Source: Gammaproteobacteria bacterium
Lineage (GTDB): Bacteria > Pseudomonadota > Gammaproteobacteria > Pseudomonadales > Azotimanducaceae
DNA: 10,992 nt
Assembly (NCBI GenBank): GCA_030430515.1
Contig: JAUIKX010000099.1
Location: 1 to 10,992, forward strand
Direction of reading: 5' to 3'
Position numbers and translations under genes: made by a program. The notes under the pieces are model-generated. The model was not told where the DNA came from, searched no databases, and saw nothing but the letters and a program-made list of their open reading frames with translations. This document shows positions 6,622-10,992 of the stretch, in pieces. Position 1 is the first letter of the stretch, and each line of letters begins with the position of its first letter.

Positions 6622-7209
6622 ATGAACCAGCTCCTGGACTTTCTGCCGATCGCTCTGTTCGTAGCCGTCTTCTTTTCGACGGATGCGCCGGACAACATCT
6701 TTCTGGCCACCGGCGCGCTGATGGCCGGGGTGACCATTCAGCTCGTGGCGTTCTGGTTGCTCAAGAAACCCATCAGCGGCCAGCTGAAGTTCACATTCTG
6801 GGCCAGCATCATCCTGGGAGCGGCGACACTGCTGCTGCGGGATGCCGCGTTCATCCAGTGGAAACCGACCATCGTCAACTGGGCTCTGAGCGTCGCGCTG
6901 CTCACAGCCCCGGTGCTGGCGAACACCAACCTGCTCAAAAGAATGCTCGGCGCGCAGATGCAGCTGCCCGACCCTGTCTGGAATCGACTGAACTATGGCT
7001 GGGCCGCAGGTTTCTTCATTGCCGGCGCGTTGAATCTCGTGGTCGCCTACAATTTCTCCATGGACTTCTGGGTGAGCTACAAACTCATCGGCGGCTTTGC
7101 CCTGACTTTCATCTACATCATCATTACCGTCATCTACCTCCACCGGCTGGGACTTCTCGAAGAGCCGGAAAAACCTCAGGAGCCATCCCGTGCAGAAGAC
7201 CGCACCTGA
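6622..7209 (+). CDS. yciB: Inner-membrane septation/envelope protein YciB (IspA/IspZ family)
   Basis: The product has 195 residues, and MNQLLDFLPIALFVAVFF matches the family N-terminus. Hydrophobic spans lie near residues 8-20, 27-47, 58-73, 85-101, 126-143 and 152-173. Family-specific elements include FIQWKPTIVNWAL, NLLKRMLGAQMQLPDPVW and WVSYKLIGGFALTFIY. YciB is an inner-membrane protein linked to cell envelope synthesis and division; in Shigella the homologue IspA affects septation and intracellular spreading. No clear Shine-Dalgarno precedes the ATG at 6622, so the start rests on homology. The last 20 bases overlap the next gene, whose AGGAG ribosome site lies inside this coding region. 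The polar C-terminal tail (about 180-195) is longer than in E. coli. Confidence 0.92.
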   Translation: MNQLLDFLPIALFVAVFFSTDAPDNIFLATGALMAGVTIQLVAFWLLKKPISGQLKFTFWASIILGAATLLLRDAAFIQWKPTIVNWALSVALLTAPVLANTNLLKRMLGAQMQLPDPVWNRLNYGWAAGFFIAGALNLVVAYNFSMDFWVSYKLIGGFALTFIYIIITVIYLHRLGLLEEPEKPQEPSRAEDRT

Positions 7210-7846
7210 ACGCCTCTTCGTCCTGCTGATTGCTCTGCTGGCAGCAGCCGGCGGCCAGGCGGAATACATTACAGACGAACTGCGCGCCGAGATGCGCAGC
7301 GGCGCCTCGAACCAGCACCGCATCGTCAACTTCCTGCCGGCCGGCACTAAAGTCGACGTGCTTGGCGAGGAGAACGACTTCACTCGCGTGCGCACCGACC
7401 GGGGCACCGAGGGCTGGGTGCCGTCGCAATACATCGCCAGCATACCCAGCGCGGCTCAACGCCTGGTAGCAGCCGAAGCAAAGGTCAAGAAGCTCGAAGA
7501 TCTGGCGCAGAGTGGCGATCAGAAATCCTACCAGCTCATGACAGACCTGGAGGCGACCACGGCCAGAGCGAACGAGCTGGATACAGCACTGCAGACGGCG
7601 CAAAGAGAGCTTGCTGAAATCAGAAAAATCAGCTCGAACGCCGTGGCTGTATTCGAAGAGAAGAAGCGTCTGGAGGAACTCAACGATCGCCTGCGTGATG
7701 AACTCGAAGACCTTGCCGCGGAACGCGAGCGGCTGGCCGAGAACCTGCAGCGTCAGTGGCTGCTGATGGGCGCCGGGTTGCTGTTCATCGGCCTGATTCT
7801 CGGCGTGCTGATCAAATCGCGGCCCCGAAAGAGTGCCTGGAGCTGA
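7190..7846 (+). CDS. YgiM-like SH3 domain, coiled-coil, membrane-anchored protein (TIGR04211 type)
   Basis: The 218-residue product starts at GTG 7190, with a perfect AGGAG 7 nt upstream inside yciB. Residues 1-24 are a cleavable-looking signal (ERLFVLLIALLAAAGGQA). Residues 25-84 form a bacterial SH3 domain (MRSGASNQHRIVNFLPAGTKV, then EGWVPSQYI). Residues 87-187 are a heptad-like coiled coil rich in Glu, Leu and Arg. Residues 188-208 form one transmembrane helix followed by the basic end KSRPRKSAWS. This is the architecture of E. coli YgiM and of a gammaproteobacterial family of unknown function. The topology is probably a periplasmic SH3 and coil with a cytoplasmic C-terminus. Bacterial SH3 domains often bind cell-wall peptide, which would suit its overlap with yciB (inference). 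Its TGA shares an A with the pdxJ ATG. Confidence 0.85.
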   Translation: MQKTAPERLFVLLIALLAAAGGQAEYITDELRAEMRSGASNQHRIVNFLPAGTKVDVLGEENDFTRVRTDRGTEGWVPSQYIASIPSAAQRLVAAEAKVKKLEDLAQSGDQKSYQLMTDLEATTARANELDTALQTAQRELAEIRKISSNAVAVFEEKKRLEELNDRLRDELEDLAAERERLAENLQRQWLLMGAGLLFIGLILGVLIKSRPRKSAWS

Positions 7847-8622
7847 TGACCGTACTCAGCGTCAACCTGAACAAAGTCGCGGCTCTGCGCAACACCCGGG
7901 GTGGCGGCAACCCGGACGTACTGCAGGCTGCCCGTACCGTACTCTCAGCAGGCGCGCAGGGTATTACGGTGCACCCGAGGCCCGATCAGCGTCATATCCA
8001 GCCGCACGATGTCTACCAGCTGGCCGAACTGCTGCGAAACGATCATCCCGGCATCGAGTTCAACATCGAAGGCAACCCGAACGCGCCAGCCAACGATGGT
8101 GGTTACCCCGGCTTCGATGCACTGATAGAAGCTGCACGCCCGGCTCAAGCCACACTTGTGCCCGACAGCGACGATCAGCTCACCAGCGATCACGGGTTCG
8201 ACCTGACCGGAGACAACACCGCCCTCATCGAGCGCATGGAGAGATATCAGGCTCTGGGTGCACGGGTCTCACTGTTCATGGACCCGGACCTCGAGCAGAT
8301 CGAGCTAGCCCGATCGATCGGCGCCGATCGCATCGAGCTGTACACCGGTCCGTTTGCAGACGCAGTGAAGGCGCATGGTGTGGACTCGCCGGAGGCTAAA
8401 GCGAGCTATGAACGCTATCGATCTGCCACGGCGCATGCCATGGAAATCGGCCTCGGAGTCAACGCAGGCCACGATCTCGACCTCATAAACCTGCCGCTGT
8501 TCAGCCGTATCAGCGGGATCGATGAGGTGTCCATCGGTCACGCTTTGATCTGCGATGCACTGTATCGGGGCCTGCATGAGGCCGTGATTGCTTATCTTGC
8601 GGCACTTCGCCCGGCCCCCTGA
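7846..8622 (+). CDS. pdxJ: Pyridoxine 5'-phosphate synthase, Bacteroidetes-like variant
   Basis: PdxJ condenses 1-deoxy-D-xylulose 5-phosphate with 3-amino-2-oxopropyl phosphate to give pyridoxine 5'-phosphate, the last ring-forming step of the DXP-dependent vitamin B6 route. The 258-residue TIM barrel keeps the active-site residues: H43, R45 and H50 (TVHPRPDQRHI), E75 (FNIEG), E164 (RIELYTG) and H209 (VNAGHDL). The wording LSVNLNKVAALRNTRGG, EFNIEGNP and IDEVSIGHALICDALY is closer to Bacteroidetes PdxJ than to E. coli, where the start reads NIDHIATLRNARG. The ATG at 7846 overlaps the preceding stop in TGATG, with GGAG just upstream. A start 30 codons earlier (7756) would only repeat the neighbour's membrane segment out of frame. 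It is not next to recO/acpS, its usual gammaproteobacterial neighbours. Confidence 0.94.
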   Translation: MTVLSVNLNKVAALRNTRGGGNPDVLQAARTVLSAGAQGITVHPRPDQRHIQPHDVYQLAELLRNDHPGIEFNIEGNPNAPANDGGYPGFDALIEAARPAQATLVPDSDDQLTSDHGFDLTGDNTALIERMERYQALGARVSLFMDPDLEQIELARSIGADRIELYTGPFADAVKAHGVDSPEAKASYERYRSATAHAMEIGLGVNAGHDLDLINLPLFSRISGIDEVSIGHALICDALYRGLHEAVIAYLAALRPAP

Positions 8623-8676
8623 AGAAGCTTCGGCGATCTGAGACGCAGACCGCTACTACAAGCGCGCGGCCTCATT

Positions 8677-8682
8677 TATCAT
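8677..8682 (+). promoter_or_regulatory. Possible -10 element just before the cyclophilin gene
   Basis: TATCAT (5 of 6) ends 7 bases before the ATG at 8690. The best -35 candidate (ACTACA, 8655-8660, 3 of 6 at 16 bp) is weak. Transcription would begin at or within a base of the ATG, giving a leaderless message. This agrees with the missing Shine-Dalgarno but is not proof. Confidence 0.25.
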
Positions 8683-8689
8683 CGCGGTC

Positions 8690-9253
8690 ATGCTGACCAA
8701 CAGATCCACCATTTATGCCGCTGCCCTCGGGCTGCTGATCTTTCTGAGCCAGAGCAGCTGGGCCGGTACGATTGTGAGGTTGAGCACCACCAAAGGTGAT
8801 ATCGACATCGAGCTCAACGAACAGAAGGCGCCTCTGACGGTTGCCAATTTCCTTAGGCTCGTTGACGAAGGCTTCTACGATGGGCTGATTTTTCATCGCG
8901 TGCTCGCCAACTTCGTCATTCAGGCTGGCGGCTATGAAGTCAGCATGGACTACCGGGAGCCCCCCGGCACCGTCCCCAACGAATCCGACAACGGCCTGTC
9001 CAACGAAAAAGGCTCAATCGCCATGGCGAGATTGACCGACCCGGACTCTGCCGATGCTCAGTTTTTCATCAACGTGGTGAACAATGAGCGGCTCGATGCC
9101 TCCGAGGAAAGCCCCGGCTACACCGTATTCGGCAGGGTCGTCGATGGCTGGCAGACGGTTGAAGACATCGAGCTGAGCGACGTCGAAATGAAGCTCGGCA
9201 TGGCCGGCGTACCCGTCGAGCCCATCGTGATCGTGCGAGCTGCTCGACTGTAG
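8690..9253 (+). CDS. Periplasmic cyclophilin-type peptidyl-prolyl cis-trans isomerase
   Basis: The 187-residue protein has a signal peptide at about 1-25 (basic start TNRS, hydrophobic core AALGLLIFLS, cleavage after SWA). A short bacterial cyclophilin domain follows. Its motifs are DIDIELNEQKAPLTVANFL, FHRVLANFVIQAGG with catalytic R70 and Q78, GSIAMARLTDPDSADAQFFIN, and GYTVFGRVVDG. The active-site Trp of human cyclophilin is not present, as in most bacterial PpiA/PpiB proteins. The export signal suggests a PpiA-like role in folding periplasmic or outer-membrane proteins at Xaa-Pro bonds. No Shine-Dalgarno is visible before the ATG. The gap of 67 bp from pdxJ and a -10-like TATCAT suggest its own promoter. 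Confidence 0.9.
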   Translation: MLTNRSTIYAAALGLLIFLSQSSWAGTIVRLSTTKGDIDIELNEQKAPLTVANFLRLVDEGFYDGLIFHRVLANFVIQAGGYEVSMDYREPPGTVPNESDNGLSNEKGSIAMARLTDPDSADAQFFINVVNNERLDASEESPGYTVFGRVVDGWQTVEDIELSDVEMKLGMAGVPVEPIVIVRAARL

Positions 9254-9273
9254 GGCACCTCAACCGCTAGAAT
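9244..9273 (+). promoter_or_regulatory. Probable promoter of the cold-shock-domain gene (and argS)
   Basis: TCGACT (9244-9249, 4 of 6), an 18-bp spacer and TAGAAT (9268-9273, 5 of 6) place the start of transcription near 9280-9281. The leader to the ATG at 9304 would be about 23 nt. This is much shorter than the long thermoregulated leaders of cspA-type genes. The -35 overlaps the last codons of the cyclophilin gene. Confidence 0.45.
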
Positions 9274-9282
9274 CGCGGGTTG
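9261..9282 (+). repeat. Imperfect inverted repeat around the -10 element
   Basis: CAACC (9261-9265) pairs with GGTTG (9278-9282), extended by GC/GC with one bulged G. The loop contains the TAGAAT -10 box. No T-run follows, so it is not a typical intrinsic terminator. It could be an operator, a weak 3' hairpin of the upstream message, or chance. Confidence 0.25.
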
Positions 9283-9303
9283 CTTCAACCAGGCCCATCC
9301 GCA

Positions 9304-9789
9304 ATGAATACCACACTCGTTTCAGCCGTCGGCGCACTTTTTCTAGCCGCGGCACTGACCACGCTCACCACACTGCTCTGGCCCTCTGACTGGATTGCTC
9401 TTTTCATCGCTTCGGCAATTGCCCTGTTCCTCAACGGCTGGCTCGCAGCCCGCATGTCGAGCCGGCGATCCTCGGCACCCGCTCAACCGCAACCGGAACG
9501 CAAACAACGCCAGGCGAAAAGCCGCGCACCCAGCAAACAAGCGGCCCCCGCGGTCAGCGATGCCGACCTGGAAACCGGCACGGTCAAGTGGTTCAACCGC
9601 AACAAGGGGTTCGGCTTCATCGTTCGTGAGTCCGGCGAAGAGATCTTCGTGCATCAGCGTTCGATCAACCGCATCGGCGAAGGCGACAACCGCCGCCGGC
9701 CGACACTACGCGATGGCCAGGAAGTACGCTTCACTGTCTCAGACCACGAGAAAGGCCTGCAGGCCGAGAACGTTTCGCCCGTCGAGTAA
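9304..9789 (+). CDS. Membrane-anchored cold-shock-domain protein
   Basis: With the ATG at 9304 the product has 161 residues. Two hydrophobic helices lie at about 4-25 and 29-47. A basic Arg/Lys/Pro/Ala-rich linker runs from about 50 to 85, and a single cold-shock domain covers about 91-161. The domain starts TGTVKWFNRNKGFGFI and holds RNP1 (KGFGFI, 101-106) and RNP2 (IFVHQ, 114-118), so single-stranded RNA or DNA binding is expected. Its Gln in RNP2 and long basic loop (about 121-135, NRIGEGDNRRRP) resemble Y-box/Lin28-type domains more than CspA, which has VFVHF. The TTG at 9280 would add 8 residues but falls at the predicted transcription start. The linker and cold-shock domain probably face the cytoplasm. 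argS begins 6 bp downstream, suggesting co-transcription. Its function is unknown. Confidence 0.82.
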   Translation: MNTTLVSAVGALFLAAALTTLTTLLWPSDWIALFIASAIALFLNGWLAARMSSRRSSAPAQPQPERKQRQAKSRAPSKQAAPAVSDADLETGTVKWFNRNKGFGFIVRESGEEIFVHQRSINRIGEGDNRRRPTLRDGQEVRFTVSDHEKGLQAENVSPVE

Positions 9790-9795
9790 GTCACC

Positions 9796-10992
9796 ATGAG
9801 TCTCAAGACGTTACTCAACGCGCGCATTGAGGCCGCGCTGACGAGCTGTGGCGCCCCTGGCGACGGTCTGGTGCAGACGGCCGCCCGGCCGGAATTTGGT
9901 GATTACCAGGCCAATGGCGTGATGGCGGCGGCGAAAAAAGCCAAACAAAATCCCAGAGAGCTGGCAGCCGCGGTGGTCCACGCCCTGAACCTGGACAGTA
10001 TTGCCAGCCGGATTGAAATTGCCGGTCCAGGCTTCATCAACATCACCCTCGCACCTGAGTACCTCGCCGAATGCCTGGGTTCGGGTGTCAGCATTACCGC
10101 CGCATCTGAACCCCAGACGGTTGTGGTGGATTACTCTGCCCCCAACCTCGCGAAAGAGATGCACGTTGGCCACCTGCGCAGCACCATCATCGGCGATGCC
10201 CTCGCAAGAACCCTGAGCGCGCTCGGTCACTCGGTGATCAGACACAATCACGTGGGCGACTGGGGTACCCAGTTCGGCATGCTGCTGGCACATATGAAGG
10301 AAACCGGTGCTGATTCGAGCGAGCTCGCAGACCTCGAGAACTTCTACAGGCAGGCGAAAGTCCGCTTCGACGAAGACGCCGAGTTCGCAGAGCGTGCCAG
10401 AAACACCGTTGTGGCACTTCAGGCAGGCGAGTCATGGGCCAGAGATGCCTGGCAGCAGTTCATCGATATCTCCATGTCGCACTGCCAGGCCGTCTACGAC
10501 GAGCTCGGAGTGCTTCTGACAAGGGAGGATGTACGGGCTGAAAGCGCCTACAACGACCAGCTCTCCGAGATCGTCGATACGCTGAAAGCCAGCAGCCTGC
10601 TCACCGAGTCAGACGGGGCACAGTGCGTTTTTCTGGATGAGTTCAAGGGTAAGGACGGGGCGCCATTACCGGTAATCGTGCAGAAGTCGGACGGCGGCTA
10701 TCTGTATGCCACCACCGACCTCGCCGCTATACGTCACCGGTCCGATGAACTGCACGCAGACCGGGTGCTCTACCTGGTGGACGTGCGCCAGTCCCTCCAC
10801 TTCCGTCAGGTATTCGCCGTGGCCCGGGCTGCAGGGTTCGCCGCGCCTGGAATGCGCCTGGAACACCTGGCATTCGGCGCCATGCTCGGCAACGACGGCA
10901 AACCCTTCAAAACCCGTGAGGGGGGTGTGGTCAAACTCATCGACCTGCTGACCGAAGCGAAGATGCGGGCAAGGCAGGTTGTTGAGGAGAAG
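9796..10992 (+). CDS. argS: Arginine--tRNA ligase, 3' end cut off by the window
   Basis: The frame starts at ATG 9796 and stays open for 399 codons to the right edge; complete ArgRS proteins have about 560-590 residues. The N-terminal tRNA-contacting Add1 domain spans about 1-100 (RPEFGDYQAN is typical). The catalytic Rossmann fold then carries the HIGH motif as HVGH (123-126) in VVDYSAPNLAKEMHVGHLRS. GAMLGNDGKPFKTREGGVVKL near the end matches the region where the E. coli enzyme also lacks a canonical KMSKS. This class I enzyme needs tRNA-Arg bound before it activates arginine. No strong Shine-Dalgarno is visible, but the start lies 6 bp after the cold-shock-gene stop, so coupling is likely. 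The anticodon-binding domain lies beyond the window. Confidence 0.95.
   Translation, partial: MSLKTLLNARIEAALTSCGAPGDGLVQTAARPEFGDYQANGVMAAAKKAKQNPRELAAAVVHALNLDSIASRIEIAGPGFINITLAPEYLAECLGSGVSITAASEPQTVVVDYSAPNLAKEMHVGHLRSTIIGDALARTLSALGHSVIRHNHVGDWGTQFGMLLAHMKETGADSSELADLENFYRQAKVRFDEDAEFAERARNTVVALQAGESWARDAWQQFIDISMSHCQAVYDELGVLLTREDVRAESAYNDQLSEIVDTLKASSLLTESDGAQCVFLDEFKGKDGAPLPVIVQKSDGGYLYATTDLAAIRHRSDELHADRVLYLVDVRQSLHFRQVFAVARAAGFAAPGMRLEHLAFGAMLGNDGKPFKTREGGVVKLIDLLTEAKMRARQVVEEK

Noticed and set aside
6325..7443. A 372-codon open frame on the - strand opposite yciO, yciB and the ygiM-like gene.
   Set aside because: It spans parts of three real genes in antisense, has no recognisable motif and no sensible start signal.
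8623..8660. GAAGCTTC palindrome after the pdxJ stop considered as a terminator.
   Set aside because: The palindrome has no loop and no T-run, so it does not fit an intrinsic terminator.
1..10992. Search for CRISPR repeats, IS ends, att sites, tRNA/rRNA genes, toxin-antitoxin pairs or defence genes.
   Set aside because: I saw no regularly spaced repeats, transposase motifs, cloverleaf-like sequences or defence domains. The window is nearly all housekeeping coding sequence.

Overview
This window looks like core chromosome of a moderately GC-rich gammaproteobacterium. YciK, YciO, YciB, RluB, YgiM-like and ArgS proteins all have recognisable E. coli or Pseudomonas counterparts. The condensin accessory pair ScpA/ScpB is present, so the host probably uses SMC-ScpAB rather than MukBEF (inference). 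Fourteen protein genes are packed with almost no spare DNA. The longest non-coding stretch is about 228 bp (991-1218). I see no RNA genes, CRISPR arrays, insertion sequences or phage genes.

Layout. (1) Positions 2-538 (+) hold the 3' part of a yciK-type short-chain dehydrogenase, converging on a dps/ferritin-like gene (547-990, -). (2) An AT-rich divergent intergenic region (991-1218) carries an OxyR-like half-site placed correctly for the dps promoter. It leads rightward to a GAF-like plus degenerate GGDEF protein (1219-2046, +). (3) A minus-strand block, read right to left, contains yciO, trpS, scpA, scpB and rluB (6533 down to 2061). A good promoter lies before trpS, and spacing from scpA to rluB is nearly overlapping. 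(4) Plus-strand yciB, a ygiM-like SH3/coiled-coil membrane protein and pdxJ overlap head to tail (6622-8622). They are followed by a secreted cyclophilin-type prolyl isomerase (8690-9253). (5) A membrane-anchored cold-shock-domain protein (9304-9789) sits 6 bp upstream of argS, which runs off the right edge.

How it fits together. Several genes serve translation: two aminoacyl-tRNA synthetases, a 23S rRNA pseudouridine synthase, a YciO/TsaC-family protein and a cold-shock-type RNA-binding domain. Others serve chromosome segregation (ScpAB), the envelope (YciB, YgiM-like protein, periplasmic PPIase), vitamin B6 synthesis (PdxJ) and oxidative stress (Dps). In E. coli several of these (yciK, rluB, yciO, yciB) lie in the trp-proximal region, so this appears to be a rearranged version of an old neighbourhood.

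I did not find a convincing new multi-gene system. The observations most worth following are: a four-cysteine [4Fe-4S] signature in TrpS matching the Thermotoga TrpRS pattern; a PdxJ that resembles the Bacteroidetes type rather than the E. coli type; a membrane-tethered cold-shock domain with Y-box-like features encoded next to argS; and a GGDEF protein whose catalytic signature is lost.
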